Below are positions 8,642-16,546 of a DNA stretch of 64,000 nucleotides, one piece after another; positions within the stretch are counted from its first letter, which is position 1; each line of letters starts with the position of its first letter. The stretch is from Xylophilus ampelinus. GTDB lineage: Bacteria; Pseudomonadota; Gammaproteobacteria; Burkholderiales; Burkholderiaceae_C. Under the pieces are notes generated by a model that had not been told where the DNA came from, searched no databases, and saw only the letters and a program-made list of their open reading frames with translations. Both the position numbers and the translations under genes were made by a program. Where the stretch lies: assembly GCF_003217575.1 (NCBI RefSeq), contig NZ_QJTC01000007.1, positions 1-64,000 on the forward strand, written 5' to 3'.

Positions 8642-9442
8642 TCAGGCCTTCTTGGCTTTGGGTTTTGTGGCGCGGGCCACCATCTCGGAGGCGAAGGCCA
8701 CGAAGGCCTGCGCGCCCTTCGACGCGGGGTCGAACACCACCCCGGGCAGGCCGTAGCTGGGGGCTTCGGCCAAGCGCACGTTGCGCGGAATCACCGTGTC
8801 GAACACCTTGTCGCCGAAATGGTCCTTCAGCTGCTCGCTCACCTGCTGCTGCAGCGTGATCCGCGGATCGAACATCATCCGCAGCAGGCCGATGATCTGC
8901 AGATCCTTGTTGAGGTTGGCATGCACCTGCTTGATGGTGTTGACCAGGTCGGTCAGGCCTTCGAGGGCGAAGTATTCGCATTGCATCGGGACGACCACGC
9001 CGTGGGCCGAGCACAGCCCGTTGAGCGTCAACATCGAGAGCGACGGTGGGCAGTCGATCAGCACGAAGTCGTAGTCGGCATCGACCGGGCCCAGCGCACT
9101 TTTCAACCGCTTCTCGCGCTGGTCCAGCCCGACCAGTTCGACCTCGGCGCCGGCCAGCTCGCGGTTGGCGCCCAGCACGTCGTAGCCGCAGCCGCTCTCC
9201 TCCAGCCGGTCGGCCCGCACCCGGGCTTCCGGTATCGGCACGCCGTCGACCAGAACCTCGTAGATCGTCGCCTCCAGCGCCCGCTTGTCCACGCCTGAGC
9301 CCATCGTCGCATTGCCCTGCGGATCGAGGTCGACCAGCAGCACCCGCTGGCCGATCTTGGCCAGGCCGGCGGACAGGTTGACGGAGGTGGTCGTCTTGCC
9401 GACGCCGCCCTTTTGGTTGGCGATGCAAAAAATCTGGGCCAT
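8642..9442 (-). CDS. parA: ParA (Soj), chromosome-partition ATPase
   Basis: The protein has 266 residues from the ATG at 9442 (MAQIFCIANQKGGVGKTTTS). The deviant Walker A motif KGGVGKTT is at residues 11-18. Walker A' (LLVDLDPQGNAT) and Walker B (DFVLIDCPPSLSMLT) follow. The tail is basic (KPKAKKA). It dimerises on ATP, coats the nucleoid and moves ParB-parS complexes. It lies 14 bp downstream of the lysE-type gene and upstream of the hydrolase and parB. Confidence 0.95.
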   Translation of the reverse strand: MAQIFCIANQKGGVGKTTTSVNLSAGLAKIGQRVLLVDLDPQGNATMGSGVDKRALEATIYEVLVDGVPIPEARVRADRLEESGCGYDVLGANRELAGAEVELVGLDQREKRLKSALGPVDADYDFVLIDCPPSLSMLTLNGLCSAHGVVVPMQCEYFALEGLTDLVNTIKQVHANLNKDLQIIGLLRMMFDPRITLQQQVSEQLKDHFGDKVFDTVIPRNVRLAEAPSYGLPGVVFDPASKGAQAFVAFASEMVARATKPKAKKA

Positions 9443-9456
9443 GTCGGTCTTCTTGC

Positions 9457-10071
9457 TTACTTGAAAATCGCGAGCCGGAGACCGAACCCGATGAGGAACA
9501 CGCCGGTCAGCCGCTCCAGCCCCTTGGCCACCCGCCGGTGCGCACGGACCTGCGCGGTGACGGCCCGCGCCACCGCCGCCGGACCCAGGCAGTAGCAGGC
9601 CGTCAACGCCGCGATGGTGATCGCCATCGCGGCGAAGGTGATGCCGCCGCGGTGGGTGGCCGGATTCACGAACAGCGGGAAGAAAGCCATGTAGAACACG
9701 ATGGCCTTGGGGTTGAGCAGCGTGATGAAAAATGCCTGCCGGGCGTAGTGCCGCGGCTCGATGCGCACCGGGCCGGCATCGCCCGGCTTGGCGGTGAGCA
9801 GCCGAAAGCCGATCCAGACCAGGTAGGCGGCGCCGACGTACTGCACCGCCATGAACACCGGCGGGTATGCGGCCAGCAGCGCGGCCACACCGCCCACGGC
9901 TAGCCACAGCAGTACCTGGTCACCCGCGATCAGGCCGGCGGTAGCGGCCGCACCGGCCCTGAAGCCCCCCTTGGCGGTCGAATTCAGCACGGCGAAAGTG
10001 CCGGGGCCCGGCAGCATCAGGAACACGACCACCGCTGCGCAGAAAGAACCGTAATCGGGAATGCCGAACAT
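9457..10071 (-). CDS. LysE/RhtB-family amino-acid exporter
   Basis: The protein has 204 residues with about six hydrophobic segments. The family signature is at the N-terminus (FLMLPGPGTFAVLNSTAKGGFRAG), followed by LLNPKAIVFYMAFFPLFV near the middle. The ATG at 10071 gives the expected short N-terminus. Members export lysine, homoserine, threonine or similar solutes by proton antiport; the substrate is not readable here. It stands between the repeat element at 10170-10348 and parA, with 14 bp to parA. Confidence 0.88.
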   Translation of the reverse strand: MFGIPDYGSFCAAVVVFLMLPGPGTFAVLNSTAKGGFRAGAAATAGLIAGDQVLLWLAVGGVAALLAAYPPVFMAVQYVGAAYLVWIGFRLLTAKPGDAGPVRIEPRHYARQAFFITLLNPKAIVFYMAFFPLFVNPATHRGGITFAAMAITIAALTACYCLGPAAVARAVTAQVRAHRRVAKGLERLTGVFLIGFGLRLAIFK

Positions 10072-10169
10072 GGGAGCGCGTGAGAAACAAAGAGGGTGCG
10101 GGATGCGGTGGGACTCGAGTTTAAGCGCCCTGCCCCCTGGAACCCGCGGTGGGTGCTGCAGACGCGTTT

Positions 10170-10348
10170 TAGAGCTTGTTATGCACTTCGACGTACCCGC
10201 GAAAGCCGGGGAGGCCCGGCGGCAAGGCACAGGACGCGCCGCGGTGTGGATGCCGCAAGCGGCCCGCAACGTGGCAACCGGACCTCTGCCCGGCTTTCCC
10301 GAAGAGGGATCTCGCAGGCGGGTACGTCAAAGTGCATAGCACGCTCTA
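10170..10348. repeat. TA-flanked MITE-like element, copy 2
   Basis: Terminal inverted repeats of about 30 bp face each other. The left starts AGAGCTTGTTATGCACTT at 10171 and the right ends in the complement of AGAGCGTGCTATGCACTT at 10347; they match at 27 of 30 positions. TA dinucleotides flank both ends. An inner inverted repeat (AAAGCCGGG near 10201 against CCCGGCTTT near 10290) gives a nested hairpin. No transposase frame fits inside 179 bp. The right end forms the last codons and stop of rsmG. Confidence 0.88.
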
Positions 10349-11010
10349 CGCATCCAGACAATGCATCGGTCCGCGTCCAGACCGGGAACCGTCAGTTGTT
10401 CCACGTGGAACACGCGGATGTCGGGCGGCAACGCGTCCAGTTCGCCCGACGGATGCTTGCCCTTCATCGCCATCCACACCCCGTCGGGCGCCACCGCATC
10501 GACCGACCAACGGGTGAAATCCGACAGCGACGCGAACGCACGCGACGCCACGACATCGAACGGGTCGCTCAAGGTCTCGACCCGCGCATGCAGGCCCTTG
10601 AGATTGGGCAGCCGCAACTCCAGCGCCACTTGCTGCTGGAAAGCAGCCTTCTTGGCCACCGTATCGACACAGGTCACCCCGGCCTGCGGGCAGCATATAG
10701 CCACCACCACCCCTGGCAAGCCCGCACCCGCACCGACGTCGAGCAACGAGAACGGCCGTGCCGCATCGGCTGCGGCCGCCTTGCGCTGACGCAAAAGGGG
10801 AGGCACCGCTGCCAGACTGTCCAGCAAGTGGTGAGTCAACATTTCTTGCGGGTCGCGCACCGAAGTGAGGTTGTAGACCTTGCCCCATTTCTGGATCAGG
10901 CCCAGATAGCGCCCCATCCGCTCGCATTGGCTGGCGTCCACCTCAACGCCCAATGCCGCGGCCCCTGCGGCGATCTGCTGCTGCACATCGGCAGCGTTCA
11001 ACTCTGGCAT
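10327..11010 (-). CDS. rsmG: RsmG, 16S rRNA G527 N7-methyltransferase
   Basis: The protein has 227 residues from the ATG at 11010 (MPELNAADVQQQIAAG). The SAM motif LLDVGAGAGLPGVVVAI and the motif VDTVAKKAAFQQQVA are those of RsmG (GidB). The conserved N-terminal part WGKVYNLTSVRDPQEML is present. It methylates G527 of 16S rRNA in the 530 loop. It follows mnmG by 55 bp, the usual mnmG-rsmG-parA-parB order. The last six residues (RACYAL) and the stop codon are encoded by the terminal repeat of the MITE-like element, so the natural C-terminus was replaced. A parS-like site lies inside the gene at 10397. Confidence 0.94.
   Translation of the reverse strand: MPELNAADVQQQIAAGAAALGVEVDASQCERMGRYLGLIQKWGKVYNLTSVRDPQEMLTHHLLDSLAAVPPLLRQRKAAAADAARPFSLLDVGAGAGLPGVVVAICCPQAGVTCVDTVAKKAAFQQQVALELRLPNLKGLHARVETLSDPFDVVASRAFASLSDFTRWSVDAVAPDGVWMAMKGKHPSGELDALPPDIRVFHVEQLTVPGLDADRCIVWMRRACYAL
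10397..10412. promoter_or_regulatory. parS-like site 1 (inside rsmG)
   Basis: TGTTCCACGTGGAACA is a perfect 16-bp palindrome with two symmetric changes from TGTTTCACGTGAAACA, the general parS consensus. It is read in rsmG as Val-Phe-His-Val-Glu. ParB is encoded 2.4 kb away. Confidence 0.8.
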
Positions 11011-11065
11011 GAGAAATTCCGGAGTGCCTGTTCGCCGAATGTGCGGACAGAGCAAAGATGATTGT

Positions 11066-13033
11066 TCAGACGATCGCTTCAGGCGATGCGGAAGCCGACG
11101 CGAGGCCACGCGCACCCCGCTTCTTCAGATGCACCAGCAGCAGCGATACCGCCGCCGGCGTGATGCCGGAAATCCGCGATGCTTGGCCCAGCGTCTCGGG
11201 ACGGTGTTTCTGCAGCTTCTGGCGCACCTCGAAGCTGAGCGCGGTCACCTGCAGATAGTCGAAGTCGTGGGGCAGGCGCGATTGCTCGTAATACGATGCA
11301 CGCTGCACGTCGTCCTTTTGTCGATCGATGTAGCCGGAATACTTGGCGGAAATTTCGATCTGCTCCAAAACCGCATCTCTCGCGTCGCCGAGCGTTTCAC
11401 GTGAAACAGTATCGGATGCATAGCGTCCCTCGGACAGGGACATCAGACCGTCGTAGCTGACATCGGGACGACGCAGCAATTCCGCGAGGCAGTATTCATG
11501 TTCGATCGCCTTGCCCAGCACCCGCTCGGACTCGCTGGCCGACAGGTTGCGCGGGCTGACCCAGATAGACCGCAGTCGCTCTGTTTCACGTGAAACAGCG
11601 TCGCGCTTGCGGCTGAACGCATCCCATCGCGCGTCGTCCACCAGGCCCAACCGGCGGCCGGTTTCGGTCAGGCGCATGTCGGCATTGTCTTCCCGCAGCT
11701 GCAGCCGGAACTCGGCCCGGCTGGTGAACATGCGGTAGGGCTCGGTCACACCCTTGGTGATCAGGTCGTCGACCAGCACACCCAGATAGGCCTCGTCGCG
11801 GCCCGGCAGCCAGGGCGCATCGCCCCGGCACTGCAGCGCGGCGTTGATGCCGGCGAACAGGCCTTGCGCCGCTGCCTCCTCGTAGCCGGTGGTGCCGTTG
11901 ATCTGACCGGCGAAAAACAGTCCGCCGATCTGGCGCGTCTCGAAGCTGCTCTTCAACGACCGGGGGTCGAAGTAGTCGTATTCGATCGCATAGCCCGGCC
12001 GCAAGATGTGCGCGTTTTCCAGGCCCTTCATCGAACGTACCAATTGGTACTGGATATCGAACGGCAGGCTGGTCGAGATGCCGTTGGGGTACACCTCGTG
12101 CGTCGTCAGGCCCTCGGGCTCCAGGAAGATCTGGTGGCTTTCCTTGTCGGCGAAGCGGTTGATCTTGTCCTCCACGCTCGGGCAATAGCGCGGGCCGATG
12201 CCTTCGATCTTGCCGGTGAACATCGGGCTGCGGTCGAAACCGCTGCGGACGATGTCGTGGGTGCGCTCGTTGGTATGCGTGATCCAGCACGGCACTTGGC
12301 GCGGATGCATCGCGACCTTGCCCATGAAGCTGAACACCGGCACCGACTCCCCCACCCCGCCCGGCATGCCGTCGCCCGGCTGCTCAGCGCATTGGCTGAA
12401 ATCGATGCTGCGGCCGTCGAGCCGCGGCGGTGTGCCGGTCTTCAACCGGCCCTGCGGCAACTGCAACTCCTTCAGTCGTGCCGACAGGCTCAACGCCGGC
12501 GGGTCGCCCGCGCGGCCGGCAGCGTAGTTGTCGAGGCCCACGTGGATCTTGCCGTCGAGGAAAGTGCCGGCGGTCAGCACCACGGTGCGGGCCCGGAAGG
12601 CGATGCCCACCTGGGTCACCGCGCCGGCGACCCGGTCGCCTTCTACCAACAGGTCGTCCACCGCCTGCTGGAACAGCCACAGGTCGGGCTGGTTCTCCAG
12701 CCTTTGACGGATGGCGGCCTTGTAGAGGATACGGTCGGCCTGGGCGCGGGTGGCGCGCACCGCCGGCCCCTTGGAGCTGTTGAGAATGCGGAACTGGATG
12801 CCGGCCTCGTCCGTCGCGATACCCATCGCACCGCCGAGTGCATCCACCTCCTTTACCAGATGGCCCTTGCCGATGCCGCCGATCGACGGGTTGCAGCTCA
12901 TCTGGCCCAGCGTCTCGATGTTGTGGGTGAGCAGCAGCGTCTTGGCGCCCATGCGGGCGGCGGCCAGCGCCGCTTCGGTGCCGGCGTGGCCGCCGCCGAC
13001 GACGATCACGTCGAATTCCCGGGGATAGATCAT
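11066..13033 (-). CDS. mnmG: MnmG (GidA), tRNA U34 carboxymethylaminomethyl synthase subunit
   Basis: The protein has 655 residues from the ATG at 13033. The FAD-binding start is [19 protein letters not shown]. Further signatures are [63 protein letters not shown] and [10 protein letters not shown]. With MnmE (25126-26571) it modifies the wobble uridine of several tRNAs. Two parS sequences are embedded in its C-terminal third, each encoding Val-Ser-Arg-Glu-Thr. The PIN-domain gene stops inside its start codon (ATGA), an unusual coupling. Confidence 0.96.
   Translation of the reverse strand: MIYPREFDVIVVGGGHAGTEAALAAARMGAKTLLLTHNIETLGQMSCNPSIGGIGKGHLVKEVDALGGAMGIATDEAGIQFRILNSSKGPAVRATRAQADRILYKAAIRQRLENQPDLWLFQQAVDDLLVEGDRVAGAVTQVGIAFRARTVVLTAGTFLDGKIHVGLDNYAAGRAGDPPALSLSARLKELQLPQGRLKTGTPPRLDGRSIDFSQCAEQPGDGMPGGVGESVPVFSFMGKVAMHPRQVPCWITHTNERTHDIVRSGFDRSPMFTGKIEGIGPRYCPSVEDKINRFADKESHQIFLEPEGLTTHEVYPNGISTSLPFDIQYQLVRSMKGLENAHILRPGYAIEYDYFDPRSLKSSFETRQIGGLFFAGQINGTTGYEEAAAQGLFAGINAALQCRGDAPWLPGRDEAYLGVLVDDLITKGVTEPYRMFTSRAEFRLQLREDNADMRLTETGRRLGLVDDARWDAFSRKRDAVSRETERLRSIWVSPRNLSASESERVLGKAIEHEYCLAELLRRPDVSYDGLMSLSEGRYASDTVSRETLGDARDAVLEQIEISAKYSGYIDRQKDDVQRASYYEQSRLPHDFDYLQVTALSFEVRQKLQKHRPETLGQASRISGITPAAVSLLLVHLKKRGARGLASASASPEAIV
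11393..11408. promoter_or_regulatory. parS site 2 (inside mnmG)
   Basis: CGTTTCACGTGAAACA, 15 of 16 with the consensus palindrome. It is read as Val-Ser-Arg-Glu-Thr in MnmG. Confidence 0.88.
11582..11597. promoter_or_regulatory. parS site 3 (inside mnmG)
   Basis: TGTTTCACGTGAAACA, identical to the consensus parS. It lies 189 bp from site 2 and encodes the same five residues. Confidence 0.92.
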
Positions 13034-13467
13034 GTAGTTTCCTTCTGGTCGCCGCGCACCCATTCGGTGGGCAGGCCCATGGTGTGGGCCGCCTGCGCCT
13101 GGCGCGCGTCGGCGGTCACGAAAAGATCGACGCGCGCGACCAGCGCGCTGCCGATGTGCAGCGCCTCCGACGCCCGCAGCGGATGCCGCTCCATCGCGGC
13201 GAACGCCAGCCGTTCGACATGCGCGTCGAGGGGGACCGACTCCATGTCGGCCACGTCCTGCTGCGCCTGGTGCCAAGTGCGGTCGAAGTCGGAGGCCGAT
13301 AGGCTGCCTTCGCGTCGGCGCTGCAGTAGCGCGGAGGCCATCTCGGCCTTGCAGTGCGCCGCGATCACCAGGTTCCGCGATGCTTGAAAGATCGCCAGCA
13401 CCTGGTCACGCCCCGCTTCGTCGGTATAGCGCTTGGTCAGGGCCGAGGTGTCGAGCAAGGCACGCAT
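13030..13467 (-). CDS. PIN-domain toxin of a VapC type
   Basis: From the ATG at 13467 the protein has 145 residues. It opens [14 protein letters not shown], the PIN start with the first catalytic Asp. The other acidic residues are in [13 protein letters not shown], in [24 protein letters not shown] and near the end. PIN toxins are Mg-dependent ribonucleases. An upstream GTG at 13488 overlaps the stop of the antitoxin gene (GTGA) and may be the true start. Its own stop overlaps the mnmG start (ATGA), so toxin and mnmG are translationally linked. Which RNA it cuts is unknown. Confidence 0.85.
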   Translation of the reverse strand: MRALLDTSALTKRYTDEAGRDQVLAIFQASRNLVIAAHCKAEMASALLQRRREGSLSASDFDRTWHQAQQDVADMESVPLDAHVERLAFAAMERHPLRASEALHIGSALVARVDLFVTADARQAQAAHTMGLPTEWVRGDQKETT

Positions 13468-13481
13468 GCCGTCGGCTACCG

Positions 13482-13733
13482 TCACCACCGCACACCGTCC
13501 CTGTGGGCCTGAACCGCACCTGCGAGGGACGCGGCGGGCGATGCGAGGCGCACCGGATCGAACGGTTGCTTCCAGCTCGGCTGGCGCGGCTGCGGCGCGT
13601 TGTCGGCGCTCGGCGGCACCAGGTCGGCCACGGGCTTGCCATGGCGCAGGATGCGAACGGTCGCGCCCTGCTCGACCAGGTCGAGCATGGCGGACGCGTT
13701 GGCGCGGAATTCGCTGAGGGGCAGGATATGCAT
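13482..13733 (-). CDS. Phd/YefM-like antitoxin
   Basis: The protein has 83 residues from the ATG at 13733. It reads MHILPLSEFRANASAMLDLVEQGATVRILRHGKPVADLVPP, the pattern of Phd/YefM DNA-binding antitoxins (short beta strand, helix, then RHGKPVA). The C-terminal half (PSWKQPFDPVRLASPAAS) would be the toxin-binding tail. The stop overlaps a possible GTG start of the toxin. Such antitoxins usually repress their own promoter as a complex with the toxin; 13734-13790 would hold that operator. Confidence 0.82.
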   Translation of the reverse strand: MHILPLSEFRANASAMLDLVEQGATVRILRHGKPVADLVPPSADNAPQPRQPSWKQPFDPVRLASPAASLAGAVQAHRDGVRW

Positions 13734-14238
13734 GGACGTACAGAACGGCGGAGTTTTGTACATTTTAAGAGCTTGGCCGTCGCCGCGGCCGCAAGGGCCG
13801 CAGAACCCCTGCCCCTCCCGGATCGAGACGAAACGGCCTCTGGCCGCTCAATGGCTCCGGCTTTCAGCTACGCAATCGATAGCATCACGGCCACGAGCGC
13901 TTCACCTCGTTGCGCTGCATCGGCATGCCGCCGATGGTAGACACGGGCAGCGCGGACGCCGTGTCGGTTTGCACGACGCGGCCATCCCCGGATCCTCCAG
14001 AGCCGTCCGCCCGAACGATTCTGTAATTCATTGCGCACGCGGTGAAAACCCCGTATGAAACCGCCTCAAAGGTGGTAGGCAAACCGGAAATATCGCGCAT
14101 AATTGGTGGGCATGGGTGCTTCCGGCACCCATGCCTCCTTGCGGTGTATGGTCAGTTTCGCGTCTTTGAAGTCGTCACTGGTTTGCTGATTGCGTTGCCT
14201 AGACTCCATCGCGTTTTGTTTTTTTGAGGAGTCCCGAG
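13734..14238. other. Intergenic region with palindrome copy and leader hairpin
   Basis: No convincing gene is seen. A 71-codon minus frame at 13885-14100 has no recognisable domain and no neighbour support. The stretch holds the antitoxin promoter, a one-mismatch copy of the 17-bp palindrome (13867-13883), a perfect 11-bp hairpin (14109-14119 with 14125-14135, loop TTCCG), and the leader of the RNA-binding protein. That leader shares GACTCCATCGC and a T-rich stretch with the leader of the second RNA-binding gene at 14819-14859. Confidence 0.6.
13867..13883. repeat. 17-bp palindrome GCTAT-N7-ATAGC, copy 2 (one mismatch)
   Basis: GCTAC, seven bases (GCAATCG), ATAGC. It is intergenic. The spacer is close to that of the copy in mnmE (GTAATCG). 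Confidence 0.7.
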
Positions 14239-14616
14239 ATGGGCAACAAACTTTACGTGGGCAATTTGCCCTACACCTTCCGTGACGAAGATCTGCAGCA
14301 GACCTTCAGCGAATTCGGCTCTGTCTCGAGCGCCAAGGTCATGATGGAACGTGACACCGGCCGCTCCAAGGGCTTCGGTTTCGTCGAAATGGGCAGCGAC
14401 GCGGAAGCCCAGGCAGCGATCAACGGCACCAACGGCCAAGCCTTCGGCGGCCGCAACCTCGTCGTCAACGAAGCCCGTCCGATGGAGCCACGTCCTCCCC
14501 GTAGCGGTGGTGGCGGCTATGGCGGCGGCGGTGGTGGTTACGGCGGCGGCGGTGGTGGGGGCGGTTACGGTGGTGGGGGCGGTTACGGCGGTGGCGGCAG
14601 CCGCGGCGGATACTGA
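14239..14616 (+). CDS. Glycine-rich RNA-binding protein (single RRM), paralog 1
   Basis: The protein has 125 residues. The RRM fold occupies residues 1-82, with RNP2 (KLYVGNLPY, residues 4-12) and RNP1 (KGFGFVEM, about residues 44-51). A tail of GGGGYGG units follows. Such bacterial RRM proteins resemble plant and cyanobacterial Rbp proteins, which are often cold-induced; that role is inferred here. A GAGGAG ribosome-binding site precedes the start. It is the first of two tandem paralogs, followed by its own terminator. Confidence 0.93.
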   Translation: MGNKLYVGNLPYTFRDEDLQQTFSEFGSVSSAKVMMERDTGRSKGFGFVEMGSDAEAQAAINGTNGQAFGGRNLVVNEARPMEPRPPRSGGGGYGGGGGGYGGGGGGGGYGGGGGYGGGGSRGGY

Positions 14617-14648
14617 GTTCTCTACGAGCAGCGACACAATCGCACCAC

Positions 14649-14671
14649 AAAAGGGCCTTCGGGCCTTTTTT
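14649..14671 (+). terminator. Rho-independent terminator after RNA-binding gene 1
   Basis: AAAAGG and CCTTTT arms around a GCC-TTC-GGG inner stem, followed by T residues; 30 bp after the stop codon. Confidence 0.8.
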
Positions 14672-14859
14672 CATGCATGGGCCAGGTTGCTATTTCGGTG
14701 GGGACATGCTTGCATTCGGCTGGAACTTCTGCGACATAATGACAGTGCAAGGGCCAGAAAACCTGTGCTTTCGTTGGTGATGCGTCGGTTTCGCGTAGTC
14801 GGTGTTGATTGCGTTTTCGGGACTCCATCGCTTTATCTTTGTTTTTGAGGACTCCCGTC

Positions 14860-15447
14860 ATGGGCAACAAACTCTACGTCGGCAACCTGCCTTACTCCGT
14901 CCGCGACAGCGACCTCGAACAGGCCTTCGGTCAATTCGGGTCGGTCACTAGCGCCAAAGTCATGATGGAGCGGGAAACCGGACGCTCCAAAGGCTTCGGT
15001 TTCGTCGAAATGGGCAGCGACGACGAGGCCCAGGCCGCCATCAACGGCATGAACGGCCAGCCGCTCGGCGGCCGCGGTATCGTGGTGAACGAGGCCCGTC
15101 CGATGGAAGCCCGTCCTCCCCGCAGCGGCGGCGGCTATGGTGGTGGTGGCGGCGGTTATGGCGGCGGGAACGGTGGTGGTGGTAGCTACGGCGGTGGTGG
15201 TTATGGCGGCGGTGGCTACGGCGGCGGTGGTCGCAGTGGTGGCGGCGGCGGTGGATATGGCGGTGGCGCCGGTTACGGCGGCCGTGGCGGTGGCGGTGGC
15301 AGCAACGGCGGCCCTGGCGACGGCGGCTTCCGCAGCCCGTACGGCTCCGGTCCGCGTGGCGGCGGCGGTGGCCGCAGCGGTGGTGGCAATGGTGGCAATG
15401 GTGGCAATGGTGGCAATGGCGGCTACGGCGGTGGCGGCGGTTACTGA
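14860..15447 (+). CDS. Glycine-rich RNA-binding protein (single RRM), paralog 2
   Basis: The protein has 195 residues. The RRM (residues 1-82) is about 80% identical to that of paralog 1 by eye (MGNKLYVGNLPYSVRDSDLEQAF, KGFGFVEMGSDDEAQAAING). The glycine tail is much longer, with GGYGGGG units, an interposed GDGGFRSPYGSGPRGG, and a short GGN repeat near the end. The leader repeats the GACTCCATCGC box of paralog 1. Tandem duplication followed by slippage growth of the tail is the likely history. Confidence 0.93.
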   Translation: MGNKLYVGNLPYSVRDSDLEQAFGQFGSVTSAKVMMERETGRSKGFGFVEMGSDDEAQAAINGMNGQPLGGRGIVVNEARPMEARPPRSGGGYGGGGGGYGGGNGGGGSYGGGGYGGGGYGGGGRSGGGGGGYGGGAGYGGRGGGGGSNGGPGDGGFRSPYGSGPRGGGGGRSGGGNGGNGGNGGNGGYGGGGGY

Positions 15448-15466
15448 CAGCCCTCCACCGGCAAAA

Positions 15467-15495
15467 GCAAAAAAGGTTCTGCGGGGCCTTTTTGC
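15467..15495 (+). terminator. Rho-independent terminator after RNA-binding gene 2
   Basis: GCAAAAAAGG and CCTTTTTGC arms around a ten-base loop, 19 bp after the stop. The A- and T-rich arms make it active in either direction. Confidence 0.75.
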
Positions 15496-15612
15496 ATGGC
15501 GACACCGGCCGGTGGAGACCGGCGCTCTACCGCGCTTGCCGAGCTGCGGCACGTGCTGCCGGTCAGCACGCCTGCCTGCGGTCGCATCGCTTGCCGATAG
15601 CCGATACCGAAA

Positions 15613-16416
15613 CTAGCGCCCCGCCTCGCCCTGCCGGTGCTTGCGCGGACGACCCGCCAGCAACCGGTCGAACAGCGGGTTGGGCAGCACCCGCAGCAGC
15701 TTGGCCACCACTCCCATCTGCCACGGGATGACCCGGTAGCCGGCTCCCGCCTCGATAGTGCGGAACGCGCGGTCGGCAAAATCCGCCGGCTGCATCAGGA
15801 ATGGCATGCCGTAGCGGTTGGCGCGAGTCAGCGGCGTGTCGATGTAGCCGGGGCAGATCGTCACCACCCGCACGCCGGTGCCGCGCAGTTCGCCCCGTAG
15901 GCTCTCGCAGTACGCGATCACCGCCGCCTTGCTGGCGCAATAGGCCGCATGGCCCGGCAACCCGCGGATGCCCGCCACGCTGCCGATCCCCACCAGCCGG
16001 CCCGGCGCCCCGCCCCGTCGAGCCCGCTCGGTCATCGCCGCGACGAACGGATGGAAGGTGGCGGCCAGCCCTGTGTTGTTGGTGGCGAAGGTGCGGGCCA
16101 GCACGTCGATATCGGCCCGGTCTGCGGTGTCTATGCCGACGCTGATGCCTGCGTTGGCGATCACCACCTGCGGCACGCCCTGCTGCGCCAGGCACTGCCG
16201 CCCGGCGGTGACGATGCTGTCGGGCACCGATACGTCGGCGCTATAAATACCATAGCTGCCAGCCGGCACTCCGCTTGCCCGGGCCCACGATTCGATCTCC
16301 GATGTGCGGCGTGCCGCCAGCGCCAGCCGCCAACCCGCCTGGAAGTAGCGCAGAGCCAGCGCCTGGCCGATGCCGCTGGAAGCGCCGGTTATGAATACGA
16401 GCCGGGCGTCGGTCAT
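15613..16416 (-). CDS. Short-chain dehydrogenase/reductase
   Basis: The protein has 267 residues from the ATG at 16416 (MTDARLVFITGASSGIGQALA). The cofactor motif is TGASSGIG. NAG is in VIANAGISVG, the catalytic Ser is in IGSVAGIRG, and Tyr-Lys is in YCASKAAV. Asp and Arg choices after beta2 (LAARRTSE) suggest NADP. The substrate is unknown. Codons around 16240-16256 contain the 17-bp palindrome, read as Tyr-Gly-Ile-Tyr-Ser. The basic end RPRKHRQGEAGR is unusual. Confidence 0.88.
   Translation of the reverse strand: MTDARLVFITGASSGIGQALALRYFQAGWRLALAARRTSEIESWARASGVPAGSYGIYSADVSVPDSIVTAGRQCLAQQGVPQVVIANAGISVGIDTADRADIDVLARTFATNNTGLAATFHPFVAAMTERARRGGAPGRLVGIGSVAGIRGLPGHAAYCASKAAVIAYCESLRGELRGTGVRVVTICPGYIDTPLTRANRYGMPFLMQPADFADRAFRTIEAGAGYRVIPWQMGVVAKLLRVLPNPLFDRLLAGRPRKHRQGEAGR
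16240..16256. repeat. 17-bp palindrome GCTAT-N7-ATAGC, copy 3 (inside the SDR gene)
   Basis: GCTAT, AAATACC, ATAGC; perfect arms within coding sequence. Confidence 0.85.
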
Positions 16417-16546
16417 GGAAAAGGTCCGGGTGGGTGGAGGTCGGCCCGCGAGCGTACCAACCGCCGGTGCCGCCGGGAAGCCGTTCCTCACCATGTCGAA
16501 GAACCGCCGCGGACCGGCCGGTCCGCCACGGCGCCCGGCGGCGATC

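Noticed and set aside
13885-14100. 71-codon minus-strand small gene
   Set aside because: No domain, no clear ribosome-binding site, and it overlaps a repeat and regulatory DNA; too weak to call.
15137-15447. Minisatellite or CRISPR in the glycine-rich gene
   Set aside because: The repeats are codons of a GGYGG protein tail in an intact frame.
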